Shown piece by piece: positions 54,778-63,439 of a DNA stretch of 64,000 nt. Each line of letters begins with the position of its first letter. Within the stretch, counting starts at the first letter, position 1. The translations under genes were made by a program, and so were the position numbers. The stretch covers positions 434,001 to 498,000 of the forward strand of contig NZ_MVDI01000002.1 of NCBI RefSeq assembly GCF_002939305.1, written 5' to 3'. The notes under the pieces were generated by a model that did not search any database, was not told the origin of the DNA, and saw only the letters and a list, made by a program, of their open reading frames with translations. Source of the DNA: Chroococcidiopsis sp. TS-821. GTDB lineage: Bacteria; Cyanobacteriota; Cyanobacteriia; Cyanobacteriales; Chroococcidiopsidaceae.

Positions 54778-55130
54778 TCTAAGGCTCCTTTGCGCCAGGC
54801 ATAGACAAGGGCAACAACTAGAATTGCAATAAAAATGAGAGCTTCAATAAACGCCAAAAGCCCTAGTCGATGGAAAGCAACCGCCCAGGGATACAAAAAG
54901 ACTGTTTCCACATCAAAGATCACAAAGACGAGGGCAAACATATAGTAGCGAATATTGAATTGTATCCAAGCTCCACCGATAGGTTCTACGCCTGATTCGT
55001 AGGTAGTGCGTCGTTCGGGACCACCACCACTAGGTCGTAATAGCTTAGATGCAGAAAGCGCAAGTGCAGGCACTAGACTACAGACTAACAGGAAGCCTAA
55101 AAGGTACTCGTAACCACTAAGAACAAACAC
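54768..55130 (-). CDS. ndhC: NAD(P)H-quinone oxidoreductase subunit 3
   Basis: A 120-residue membrane protein with three transmembrane helices and the conserved loop [20 protein letters not shown] plus [15 protein letters not shown]. It is the NuoA homologue at the quinone-site end of NDH-1. It heads the ndhCKJ operon and is divergent from rubA, with about 200 bp for both promoters. Confidence 0.95.
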   Translation of the reverse strand: MFVLSGYEYLLGFLLVCSLVPALALSASKLLRPSGGGPERRTTYESGVEPIGGAWIQFNIRYYMFALVFVIFDVETVFLYPWAVAFHRLGLLAFIEALIFIAILVVALVYAWRKGALEWS

Positions 55131-55330
55131 GATTGTTGATGTAAATAATTTTGTTACTTACTTTTACATTATATATCCCTAATGGTTACAGAGCCTGGCA
55201 AAACTTAACACCAACTGATTAAACTGAGTTTTCAACTTGATAGCTCCAGGTAATAACAAAGTGAAATTGTGTCATAATTTTTAACGTATATTTAAGAATT
55301 GCCCTCACATTATCCACTTTGTCTTTTGCT

Positions 55331-55666
55331 ATGAGCGAATCAGTTGTAGAAAGCCAAGCACTAGATCGCTACGAGTGTCGCGTCTGTGGCTACGTTTATG
55401 AACCGACAAAGGGAGATAGCAAAGAAGAAGTTCCTGCTGGCACACCTTTTACAGAACTAGCATCTTCTTGGCGGTGTCCTGTTTGTGGCGCGAGGACTTC
55501 TCAATTTGAAAATATAGGTCCAGCTGGAAAAGCCTCTGGCTTTGAATCAAACCTGGGCTATGGTATCGGCGTCAACAAGCTAACCCCAGCCCAAAAAAAT
55601 ATTTTAATTTTTGGCGGTCTGGCTCTTTGTTTTTTGCTGTTTATGAGTCTTTATGGGCTAAAATAA
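55331..55666 (+). CDS. rubA: Membrane-anchored rubredoxin
   Basis: A 111-residue protein from ATG 55331. The rubredoxin domain binds iron through Cys16/Cys19 (CRVCGYVY) and Cys49/Cys52 (CPVCGA). A linker leads to a C-terminal transmembrane helix (ILIFGGLALCFLLFMSLYG). RubA is needed for photosystem assembly in cyanobacteria, and the rubA-ycf48-psbEFLJ order seen here is conserved. Confidence 0.94.
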   Translation: MSESVVESQALDRYECRVCGYVYEPTKGDSKEEVPAGTPFTELASSWRCPVCGARTSQFENIGPAGKASGFESNLGYGIGVNKLTPAQKNILIFGGLALCFLLFMSLYGLK

Positions 55667-55844
55667 GTCCGCTTCTTGAATCATAAGGTTCAGGGTTCAG
55701 AGCGTAGGACGTATTGTTATCTTGAACCAAATTTTGCTCGTTCTACGTAAGCTTGAAACCGACAACTAGAAATATCTCTCTTGCTTTGACGGCTAAACCC
55801 CGACCCTTAATCGTTTCTTTTTGTTACAAGATAAACAGATACTA

Positions 55845-56846
55845 ATGCGTTCATTATTCAAAGTTTGGCAACAAGTTGTTGTTTTATTAGCAGTTGTTTT
55901 GTTATGTGTTGGGTGCAGTAACACGCCTTCTATCAGCAATAACCCGTGGAAGGTCATTACTGTACCAACAGAATCTAACCTGCAAGATATTGCTTTCAGT
56001 GACGACAATCATGGCTGGCTTGTAGGTAGTAAGGCAACAATCTTAGAAACAACTGACGGTGGGGAAACTTGGCAGCCTAGAACCTTGGATTTAGGTGAGC
56101 AGAATTATCTTTTTTCTTCAATCAGTTTTGCAGGACAAGAAGGGTGGATCGTAGGAGAACCATCTCTTTTATTACACACTACTGATGGTGGAAAATCCTG
56201 GGAACAAATTCCTTTAAGTGAAAAACTTCCTGGAAATCCCAATACAATTGTTGCTCTGGGATCGCACGCAGCTGAAATGACGACGGACGTAGGTGCAATC
56301 TATCGCACAACCGACAGCGGTAAAACTTGGAAAGCAATGGTGCAAGAAGCTGTTGGCGTCGTCCGTAATATTGCCCGCGCTCCAGATGGTAGGTATTTAG
56401 CGGTTTCTGCCAAAGGCAACTTTTATTCGACTTGGGAACCAGGTAAAGACGCTTGGGAAGGACATAACCGCAATAGTTCGCGCCGCGTACAAAATATGGG
56501 TTTTGCTCCTGATGGGCGTTTGTGGATGCTAGCGCGCGGCGGTCAAGTACAATTTACTAAAGCCGATAACCCTGACGAATGGGAAGAAGCTCAGTATCCT
56601 GAATTTTCTACAAGTTGGGGGTTGCTTGATTTAGCGTATCGGACTCCAGATGAAATCTGGATAGCAGGAGGCAGTGGTAATTTATTGTGCAGCTTTGATG
56701 GCGGTAAAACTTGGCAAAAAGACCGCGATGTAGAAGGAGTTCCCTCTAACCTTTATAAAATAGTTTTTCTGACACCAGAAAAAGGGTTTATTATCGGTCA
56801 ACGCGGAATTTTACTTAAATATCAAGACTCTAGTGCAACTGCATAA
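55845..56846 (+). CDS. ycf48: Photosystem II assembly factor Ycf48
   Basis: A 333-residue protein from ATG 55845. It has a lipoprotein signal peptide with lipobox LCVGC near residue 24 and a seven-bladed beta-propeller with repeated blade motifs such as ETTDGGETWQPR, HTTDGGKSWEQ, RTTDSGKTWKAM and SFDGGKTWQK. It sits on the lumenal side and stabilises newly made D1 in early PSII assembly. Confidence 0.94.
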   Translation: MRSLFKVWQQVVVLLAVVLLCVGCSNTPSISNNPWKVITVPTESNLQDIAFSDDNHGWLVGSKATILETTDGGETWQPRTLDLGEQNYLFSSISFAGQEGWIVGEPSLLLHTTDGGKSWEQIPLSEKLPGNPNTIVALGSHAAEMTTDVGAIYRTTDSGKTWKAMVQEAVGVVRNIARAPDGRYLAVSAKGNFYSTWEPGKDAWEGHNRNSSRRVQNMGFAPDGRLWMLARGGQVQFTKADNPDEWEEAQYPEFSTSWGLLDLAYRTPDEIWIAGGSGNLLCSFDGGKTWQKDRDVEGVPSNLYKIVFLTPEKGFIIGQRGILLKYQDSSATA

Positions 56847-57062
56847 AAGAGTTTGCCATCATGTCAATTAGATGATAGTCAAAAAAGAGGAATGCAGCAG
56901 GATTAAGTCATATAAAGGCGATCTTTCGTGTCGGTTTTCGGCGAACTATCAATGCTATAAGCGTTGGTACATAATAAGAGAAAAGACAAGGCGTTAGTTA
57001 CTTTTTCTTAAGGTTTCATAGGATAATTGAATCATACGAGTTCGTAGAGGGAGGAAATCACA

Positions 57063-57317
57063 ATGTCAGGCTCAACAGGAGAACGTCCGTTTTCGGATAT
57101 TATTACCAGTGTCCGTTACTGGGTGATTCACAGTATTACTATCCCAGCTTTGTTTATTGCTGGTTGGCTGTTTGTTAGTACAGGTCTAGCGTATGATGTG
57201 TTTGGTACACCTCGACCTAATGAGTACTACCCTCAAGAGCGACAAGAATTGCCGATCATTAGCGATCGCTATCAAGCCAAACAAGAGATTAAACAATTTA
57301 TCAATACTAACGATTAA
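57063..57317 (+). CDS. psbE: Cytochrome b559 alpha subunit
   Basis: An 84-residue PSII protein with the single transmembrane helix and heme-ligand His in [18 protein letters not shown]. The sequence GGGAGGAAATCACA precedes the ATG, giving a strong ribosome-binding site. It forms the heme-binding dimer with PsbF and is the first gene of psbEFLJ. Confidence 0.97.
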   Translation: MSGSTGERPFSDIITSVRYWVIHSITIPALFIAGWLFVSTGLAYDVFGTPRPNEYYPQERQELPIISDRYQAKQEIKQFINTND

Positions 57318-57326
57318 TTCAAAGTT

Positions 57327-57470
57327 ATGACAAGTAATACTAGAAGCAACGTCAATCAACCGATTCAGTATCCAATTTTTACGGTAAGATGGCTGGCAGT
57401 TCACACCCTAGCTGTACCAACAATCTTCTTTTTGGGTGCGATCGCCGCTATGCAGTTTATTCAACGCTAG
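57327..57470 (+). CDS. psbF: Cytochrome b559 beta subunit
   Basis: A 47-residue protein, [20 protein letters not shown] then [20 protein letters not shown]. The His in LAVHTL is the second axial heme ligand. It starts 9 bp after the psbE stop. Confidence 0.96.
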   Translation: MTSNTRSNVNQPIQYPIFTVRWLAVHTLAVPTIFFLGAIAAMQFIQR

Positions 57471-57479
57471 GAGGAACTT

Positions 57480-57605
57480 ATGCCCCCGCAAAGAACACCG
57501 AATCCTAACAACCAACCTGTTGAACTAAACCGCACTTCACTTTACCTCGGTTTACTGCTAGTTTTCGTTCTCGGCATCTTGTTTTCTAGTTATTTCTTTA
57601 ACTAG
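57480..57605 (+). CDS. psbL: Photosystem II reaction centre protein L
   Basis: A 41-residue single-helix PSII subunit with the conserved [17 protein letters not shown] segment and the ending [14 protein letters not shown] directly upstream (57470-57475) is its ribosome-binding site. PsbL helps protect the quinone-acceptor side of PSII. Confidence 0.95.
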   Translation: MPPQRTPNPNNQPVELNRTSLYLGLLLVFVLGILFSSYFFN

Positions 57606-57665
57606 TTGAGACGCATGCCGTGTCCTTGTCAATTTAAGTTGTTATTGCTGAAGGAGAATTAAGCT

Positions 57666-57785
57666 GTGTCTGGAAGTGGACGAATTCCTTTGTGGATCGT
57701 TGCAACTATTGCCGGTTTGGGTGTCATCACCATCGTAGGAACTTTCTTCTATGGTTCTTACACTCACCTAGGCTCTTCTTTATAA
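57666..57785 (+). CDS. psbJ: Photosystem II reaction centre protein J
   Basis: A 39-residue single-helix protein beginning at GTG 57666: [20 protein letters not shown], then the conserved [19 protein letters not shown] at 57651-57656 supports the GTG start. It is the last gene of psbEFLJ and is followed by a strong terminator. Confidence 0.95.
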   Translation: MSGSGRIPLWIVATIAGLGVITIVGTFFYGSYTHLGSSL

Positions 57786-57826
57786 AGTAAACGAATAATT
57801 GCCAATAAACTTGGCAATCTTACAAG

Positions 57827-57862
57827 AAAAACCGCTTATCCGAGTAAGATAGGCGGTTTTTT
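57827..57862. terminator. Bidirectional terminator between psbJ and psaI
   Basis: AAACCGCTTATC (57829-57840) pairs with GATAGGCGGTTT (57848-57859) over 12 bp with one G-U pair and a 7-base loop. It is followed by T-runs on the plus strand (TTTTTT) and, because of AAAAA before the stem, also on the minus strand. It can end psbEFLJ and psaI transcripts alike. Confidence 0.88.
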
Positions 57863-57906
57863 AAATTGTTGTTGCTAGTAATTAACGATTAGCTATTAAC
57901 GCGTAT

Positions 57907-58026
57907 CTAGATTCCAGAAGGATCTTCGCGCTCAACGTAAATGAGCAACAATGCCATAGCGATAGCTGGAAATACTAAGCCAGTTAATGGAACTAAAATC
58001 GAGGGAAGAAAAGAAGCTGAAAACAT
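57907..58026 (-). CDS. psaI: Photosystem I reaction centre subunit VIII
   Basis: A 39-residue protein, [20 protein letters not shown] followed by [19 protein letters not shown]. The core [17 protein letters not shown] matches chloroplast PsaI closely. It is a single-helix PSI subunit near PsaL that supports trimer organisation. The sequence AGGAT precedes the ATG. It converges on psbEFLJ rather than sitting beside psaL, which is not in the window. Confidence 0.85.
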   Translation of the reverse strand: MFSASFLPSILVPLTGLVFPAIAMALLLIYVEREDPSGI

Positions 58027-58587
58027 ATTTAATCCTAAGAAAATCGAGTCACGATTGAAAACGAATGTACTGCAATTTTTCACCAGATTTCTAAAATCTC
58101 AAAATTTTTAACAAATTTTGCACTTTGCTAGCAACCGAAAGAAGCCGCACTCTTAGAACAAACTTTAGCTTGATTTAATCTTTCTTTAGATTGGGTGCAG
58201 TGTTCAGTTTTTGTTACTAGTCGTCTCACTACGGCTTTGAGGTGGAAGCAACAGCGATCGCAAGAAAATTGTTCTGGGTTTTGCCCTGCGATAACCGTAG
58301 ATTTAGGTAGACAGGTCAATAAAACCTGAAAATTTCAGTGTTTATCCTCATTTAATCTGTAGTTATATTAACGGATAATAGGGACGTTCTTATCAAGAAA
58401 GCTGTAAAAAAATATACGTACACTTTAATAAAATACTGACAAATCTTTAAATTTATACTCCAAGGAACTACTAGAATGAAAGCATATTTGTGCATAACGG
58501 CTTCCCATCGATTTGTTCAGTCGAGGCAGCACCCATTATGCCAATTATATTTAAACACTTAAGTTAGCTTTTTTACGGGGTTATCGC
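58027..58587. other. 561-bp region upstream of psaI and the phosphatase gene
   Basis: This should contain the psaI promoter on the minus strand and the phosphatase promoter on the plus strand. Apart from the low-confidence Cys-rich frame at 58128-58319, nothing is supported. Confidence 0.35.
58128..58319 (-). CDS. Possible small cysteine-rich protein
   Basis: A 63-codon frame with a TTG start and no clear ribosome-binding site. It contains six Cys (in PEQFSCDRCCFHLKAVVRR, TEHCTQ, AKVCSK and ASFGC). The composition looks more like a real protein than a random frame, but the family is not recognised. It could be a decayed gene. Confidence 0.25.
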   Translation of the reverse strand: MTCLPKSTVIAGQNPEQFSCDRCCFHLKAVVRRLVTKTEHCTQSKERLNQAKVCSKSAASFGC

Positions 58588-59340
58588 ATGAGCGAGACAA
58601 GCCACCGTCGCATTGTCATAGGCGACATTCACGGTCACTATGATGGTTTAATTAAACTATTAGAAGCGATCGCCCCTGGAACCAGCGACCAAGTATACTT
58701 TTTAGGGGATTTAATCGACCGAGGACCGCAAAGCGCCTTGGTTGTAGACTTTGTACAGCAAAGTTCTTATCCTTGCTTATTAGGTAATCACGAACAAATG
58801 TTGCTCAACGTCCTGAGCGATCGCGCTTCGTACCATATGAAGCAAGCTTGGCTGTATAGTGGCGGCAATGCGACGTTAAATAGCTACAAAGACTTTACAA
58901 TCCCTCAAAGTCATACAGAATGGATGCAAAGTCTACCAACTTACCTAGATTTGGGAGACATTTGGTTAGTTCACGCAGGGATAAATCCCAAAATTCCGCT
59001 AGAGAAACAAAACGCCGAACAGTTCTGCTGGGTACGCGATGAGTTTCACAGTATGCTTGAGCCTTACTTTCCTGACAAACTCATTATCACTGGACATACC
59101 ATCACCTTTACTTTACCAGGAGTAAATTCTGGTGAAATCGCCCAAGGTAGAGGTTGGTTAGACATTGACACCGGTGCTTATCATCGTAAAAGTGGGTGGT
59201 TGACGGGATTAGACATTACGAATAACCTAGTCTATCAGGTGAACGTCTTTCGTAACGTTCTACGGACATTGCCATTAGCCGAAATTGTCACCGCAGTCGA
59301 TCCGATAGACGTCGCCAATCGTTCTTCAGTCAAGCTATAA
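58588..59340 (+). CDS. PPP-family serine/threonine phosphatase-like metallophosphoesterase
   Basis: A 250-residue protein with the PPP signature blocks GDIHGHYDG, GDLIDRGPQS and LLGNHEQMLL, plus His in VHAGINP and ITGHTITF. It resembles bacterial phosphatases of the PrpA/lambda-phosphatase group that dephosphorylate proteins. The substrate is not known. It overlaps the convergent M48 peptidase gene by 6 bp. Confidence 0.88.
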   Translation: MSETSHRRIVIGDIHGHYDGLIKLLEAIAPGTSDQVYFLGDLIDRGPQSALVVDFVQQSSYPCLLGNHEQMLLNVLSDRASYHMKQAWLYSGGNATLNSYKDFTIPQSHTEWMQSLPTYLDLGDIWLVHAGINPKIPLEKQNAEQFCWVRDEFHSMLEPYFPDKLIITGHTITFTLPGVNSGEIAQGRGWLDIDTGAYHRKSGWLTGLDITNNLVYQVNVFRNVLRTLPLAEIVTAVDPIDVANRSSVKL

Positions 59341-60186
59341 CAAAGGTCGAATCCGCGCGCGATAAGCCGCAGTATCCAAGCCATCTCCGACATTAGCCGT
59401 TTGAGAGTCAATCGCATTGCGTAGCCGCGTAATCCGCTCGCCCGTTGCGGGGTGAGTGCTTAAGAAAGTTGGAATTGATCGCCCGTTTTGTTGCAGCAGC
59501 TTTTCCATAAAAGCAATCGTCGCCGAGGGTGCATAACCAGCCCGGATCGAGTTTGCTAACCCGCGTCGATCGGCTTCAAACTCATCTTCGCGACTATTCG
59601 GACGCCGTAGTGCCAAATCTACACCTATTTGTACCGCGCGGTTACGATCTAAGCCCGCAACCGAAGCAACGCCACTGGCGATCGCCGTTTGACGCATCTG
59701 CTGAATCGCGTGACGACTCGCAATGTGACCGATTTCGTGCGCAAGTACGCTCGCGAGTTGAGCTTCATTATCAGCCAGTCGAATTAAGCCTGTATTGACA
59801 TAAACAAAACCGCCCATTGTCGCAAAAGCATTAATGCCCCTATCATCAACGACTTGGAACGTATAAGGAATACCACTGCGATCGCTCGCCGGAACTAACC
59901 GCTGACCAATTTGATTGATATAGCGATTAATATCAGAATTGCGGTAAAGACGAACTTCGCGACTGACCAGCTGTTGGTTAATTTGTCTTCCGAGCTGAAC
60001 TTCCTGACTATCAGAGATATTCGATAACTGAATAATTTGAACTCCACGGATGAGCAAATCAAAAATTGAAAAGGCTTGCGATATGGCTGGCGTGCCCAAC
60101 GACAGCGCCAACACGATAAACAGCGACAATAGCGGATAAATTAAACGACGTCGAAAACGATGCAAGATAAAAGAAAAATTCAACAT
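59335..60186 (-). CDS. M48-family metalloprotease
   Basis: A 283-residue protein with an N-terminal signal or anchor helix (about 14-40). The zinc-binding motif HEIGH lies in SVLAHEIGHIASRHAIQQM, and the third ligand Glu is in EDEFEADRRGLANSIR. It resembles BepA/LoiP-type envelope proteases that trim or check outer-membrane proteins. The later segment STHPATGERITRLRN is typical of the family. Confidence 0.88.
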   Translation of the reverse strand: MLNFSFILHRFRRRLIYPLLSLFIVLALSLGTPAISQAFSIFDLLIRGVQIIQLSNISDSQEVQLGRQINQQLVSREVRLYRNSDINRYINQIGQRLVPASDRSGIPYTFQVVDDRGINAFATMGGFVYVNTGLIRLADNEAQLASVLAHEIGHIASRHAIQQMRQTAIASGVASVAGLDRNRAVQIGVDLALRRPNSREDEFEADRRGLANSIRAGYAPSATIAFMEKLLQQNGRSIPTFLSTHPATGERITRLRNAIDSQTANVGDGLDTAAYRARIRPLL

Positions 60187-60432
60187 ACTCCGTTGCTGAA
60201 GCTAAAACGAGGTAAACAGCGTCAAGATTTTTTGAGTGGACAACGCTGCTGAAAAAAAGTACTAAATTATCAGACGTTCTTATCAATCTATATGTTGCAA
60301 ATCAAACAAAATAGTCATGAGTCTTACTGATGACCTATTAACGACTTTATCCAGTAACATAATTTGCAACTACACCCGACATTCGACGACAGACGTGATA
60401 AGCTGGGCGACGGTGGTTAACTTTTCAGAATC

Positions 60433-60957
60433 ATGGCTATTTTGGATTCTAAAGGACGCTTGTTTGGCAAGCTTAGTATTCTCGACTTAGGGGCAGCTTT
60501 AGTAATCCTCCTAGTGATCGTTGGCATCTTTTTCTTTCCAGGAACTTCTGGTTCGGTTGCTCAAGTTGGCGTGACAACAAAACCGATCGAAGTTGACTTA
60601 GTTGTTCGGGGCTTAAATGTCCGCGATCCGCAACAACTATTCAATGAAGGATTGAAAGAAGGAGGTAAAACCAACATTATTATTCGCAACCAGCCTTACG
60701 GTCAGATTGAAGTTAAGTCAGTTAAACAATTACCTAGAACCCTCCTCGTACCACAACCTGACGGTTCAATTCGAGAGATGACCGACCCCAGAGCAAATCA
60801 ATTTAGCACCGATATGCTGTTAACGCTCGCAGGTAGAGCGCAAATTACCAGTACAGGACCCGTGCTAGGCAACAGTAAGCTGAAAATAGGGATGCCCGTC
60901 GAACTCGAAGGCTTTAACTACAACTTCAACGCTACTGTGATTGATGTTCGGACATGA
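60433..60957 (+). CDS. DUF4330-domain protein
   Basis: A 174-residue protein with a single N-terminal transmembrane helix (about 17-36, LGAALVILLVIVGIFFF) and the DUF4330 domain (DSKGRLFGKLSILDLG; FNYNFNATVIDVRT). It is widespread in cyanobacteria and of unknown function. Topology predicts a mostly periplasmic or lumenal protein. Confidence 0.82.
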   Translation: MAILDSKGRLFGKLSILDLGAALVILLVIVGIFFFPGTSGSVAQVGVTTKPIEVDLVVRGLNVRDPQQLFNEGLKEGGKTNIIIRNQPYGQIEVKSVKQLPRTLLVPQPDGSIREMTDPRANQFSTDMLLTLAGRAQITSTGPVLGNSKLKIGMPVELEGFNYNFNATVIDVRT

Positions 60958-60990
60958 TAAAGGAGCTATGGGAGGGGAAATTAGAGTAGC

Positions 60991-61917
60991 TTAACCGCTA
61001 GCTTCTATCTCCTGTGGTTCCTCCTGCGTGAGGATCGATAAAAAACGTCGAATCAGACCAATGGTCACGGCTGGAAGTTCTAATTGTGGTGTCAGCCCGA
61101 CATCATCAAGCTGTTGAAACACGCGAATTGCTTGGGGATTCATCGCCGCGAATCGACGTCCAATGTCCGGTCCTGTAAATTGCGACCTTTGCCCCCAGAT
61201 AATTGCGGTAGGAACGCGCAACTGTGGCACGTAAAGCGATAAGTCGAAGCACAAATCGCCACGAACAAACGAAAGCGCTGCGTACTCAGCATTCGGCTGC
61301 TTTGCAGACTCTAAATAAGCCTCGACAATCTCTTCGTAGATCCGGTTAGCACGAGCAAATTGACGTTGCTCAAGAAAGCTACGAATGCCATTACTCGTTG
61401 CAATTCCAGCACTATAAAGCAAGCGATCTAAAATCGGGGTGCTGACTAACTGCGCAAAGAAACTCCGCGAGTAGTTTTCGCCAAAGTCAGATAACCCCGC
61501 AGGAGTTGTCAAAATCAATGATTTGAATAATTCTGGACGCGCGATCGCCACTCGTATCGTAAAAGCGGCAGTTAACGAAGACGCAATTACTGTTACTGGA
61601 CGATCGCAAGTTTTTTCGAGAAATTCCGCAATCGTTGTCAGATAGTCATCGATTGTATAATTGCGCGGGGGATGCTCTGATCGACCCCAACCAATCAAAT
61701 CGGGCGCGATCGCCTGATATTCTGCTGCAAATGCCGGATAAACCTTGGACCATTCATAGGCAGAAGAACCTCCACCAAAACCATGCAAAAACACTAGTCG
61801 TTCTCGATTGTCGTCTTCAGCTGTTTGACGCCAAGGCGTATCACTTGCAGTGTAGTAAACCATTCTGCCAAGTGAAGTCAGCACCGATCGCTGCTCAAAA
61901 CCGAGTGGCAGAAACAT
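60991..61917 (-). CDS. Alpha/beta-hydrolase-fold protein lacking the usual catalytic His
   Basis: A 308-residue protein with an oxyanion-hole motif (VFLHGFGGGSSAYEW) and a nucleophile elbow ASSLTA, where Ser is kept but the usual final Gly is Thr. Near the C-terminus, where active members have G-H-x-P-x-x-E, this protein has DDVGLTPQLELP, so the His is replaced by Leu275. It may be a non-hydrolytic scaffold or use a different His. The reading is unambiguous at base level (CTG codon, plus 61093-61095). Confidence 0.8.
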   Translation of the reverse strand: MFLPLGFEQRSVLTSLGRMVYYTASDTPWRQTAEDDNRERLVFLHGFGGGSSAYEWSKVYPAFAAEYQAIAPDLIGWGRSEHPPRNYTIDDYLTTIAEFLEKTCDRPVTVIASSLTAAFTIRVAIARPELFKSLILTTPAGLSDFGENYSRSFFAQLVSTPILDRLLYSAGIATSNGIRSFLEQRQFARANRIYEEIVEAYLESAKQPNAEYAALSFVRGDLCFDLSLYVPQLRVPTAIIWGQRSQFTGPDIGRRFAAMNPQAIRVFQQLDDVGLTPQLELPAVTIGLIRRFLSILTQEEPQEIEASG

Positions 61918-62200
61918 AACTTTATCTCCCGCAGTTGACTCTTTCTTCTATGATGCGTGTTTCTAGCGTTGTTCGTCACGCGGGCAGATCTTTGTACATC
62001 CTCTGCCATTTATATCAACTCTATATATATAGTTGTTGTATCCACTTCAAAATTCTGGATTTACCCACCACAACCCATGCCAAGTTTGATGCCACGCGGT
62101 GCTACAACGGGGATAAGTTCCCCATACGTGGAGAATTTAGAGAGCGAGAAGCCTCAAACCTGAGCCACCGGGTCGTCGCGCATACACCACAGTACGATTT

Positions 62201-62701
62201 CTACAGCGGTTCAGCTTTTTCCACTGAAGCATTGTTAACGCCCAAGGTTAACCGTAAAGGTCGTTGTGATGGGTAGGCTTTTACGACCTGACGATAGACC
62301 TGATAGTTAGTTGGTAGAGTTCTTTGTTTGCTACCCTCGAAATACGCGATCTGATAATTTACAGATTTTAATAATTCAGGCGTGCTCGGTTTTTCTTGCG
62401 GTCTTTGTCTTTGTTCAATTTGATCGACCGTTGGTCGAGGTGGTAATGCAGGCCACCACAAACCTTGGTCATCAGGACCTGTCACTGCGGCAGAGGGCTG
62501 TTGACCATTGCGATTGAGTAAAGAAGTGGTAGCAAACGTTTCAAAGCGTGGTAGCTTATCGTTCGGACTCGTAGAATACCTCACTTGCCAAGTATATGTC
62601 GTTTCTGCTGTTGCCTCATACTGATTAACCGTCAGGGTGGCGCAGCTCGTAAGCGCGATCGCGCTTATCATTCCAACCACAACTCCCAAAATTTTCTTCA
62701 C
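62201..62701 (-). CDS. Putative lipoprotein, conserved hypothetical
   Basis: A 166-residue protein with a lipoprotein signal peptide (MKKILGVVVGMISAIALTSC; lipobox LTSC, Cys20). The mature part is small, proline- and glutamine-rich in the middle and ends in RPLRLTLGVNNASVEKAEPL. No family function is known. It is divergent from the deacetylase gene, with 45 bp between the starts. Confidence 0.7.
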   Translation of the reverse strand: MKKILGVVVGMISAIALTSCATLTVNQYEATAETTYTWQVRYSTSPNDKLPRFETFATTSLLNRNGQQPSAAVTGPDDQGLWWPALPPRPTVDQIEQRQRPQEKPSTPELLKSVNYQIAYFEGSKQRTLPTNYQVYRQVVKAYPSQRPLRLTLGVNNASVEKAEPL

Positions 62702-62746
62702 ACCGTCAACCTACTCACACTCACTACAGAATCCCAAACGATCGCA

Positions 62747-63439
62747 ATGCAGTTGGCTCCTTTTTTTCCAATCCTCTATCGAATTTTACAACCCACCTTT
62801 CCGCACTGCCTTTGGGCTGGCAACCCCAACTTAAAAACCATCGCGCTGACGTTTGATGATGGTCCGCACCCAACGTACACCCCCGAATTGCTCGAAGTGT
62901 TGGATCATTATGCTATCCCAGCAAGTTTTTTTTGGTTAGGCGCGTGCGTCAATCGCGCTCCTTTTACCGCCAAGCAAGTTTACAATCGCGGACACTGGAT
63001 TGGACTTCACGGCTACGATCATCGGTCGTTTCCAGTCCTCACTACCGTTGAACTCAAGCAAAGTTTACGCGCTACACAAGATGCGATCGCCAAAGCTTGC
63101 CGCATCGATCCTAATTTGGTTCGCGATGTCAGACCACCTAACGGATTATTTACTCCACAAATCTTAAATTCCTTAAATCAATGGCAATATCGCACTGTTA
63201 TGTGGAGTGTTGTGCCAGAAGATTGGGTACGTCCAGGAGTTGCAACCGTTGTACAACGCGTACTTCAGCAAGTGAGTAATGGCTCGATGATTGTCTTACA
63301 TGATGGCGTTTGTGGTGGGCAAGATGTTGCCGCAACGACGGCACAGTTAGTACCCCAATTACTGCACCAAGGCTATCAATTTGTAACAGTAGATACTTTA
63401 TGGCAACAAGCCCAAGCCTTTACTCGGAGACATTCCTAG
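62747..63439 (+). CDS. Polysaccharide deacetylase (CE4-like)
   Basis: A 230-residue NodB-homology protein from ATG 62747; the longer upstream frame runs through the lipoprotein promoter and is not supported. Motif 1 is ALTFDDGPHPTYT (both Asp present) and motif 2 is LHGYDHRSFP (H-x3-H). Later motifs are RPPNGLF and MIVLHDGV. The family removes acetyl groups from cell-wall or exopolysaccharide amino sugars. There is no clear signal peptide. Confidence 0.85.
   Translation: MQLAPFFPILYRILQPTFPHCLWAGNPNLKTIALTFDDGPHPTYTPELLEVLDHYAIPASFFWLGACVNRAPFTAKQVYNRGHWIGLHGYDHRSFPVLTTVELKQSLRATQDAIAKACRIDPNLVRDVRPPNGLFTPQILNSLNQWQYRTVMWSVVPEDWVRPGVATVVQRVLQQVSNGSMIVLHDGVCGGQDVAATTAQLVPQLLHQGYQFVTVDTLWQQAQAFTRRHS

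Noticed and set aside
61935-62276. Plus-strand frame of 113 codons between the hydrolase and lipoprotein genes
   Set aside because: No ribosome-binding site or known motif, and it overlaps the lipoprotein gene on the other strand. A 28-codon frame at 62077 looks somewhat protein-like but is too short to support.
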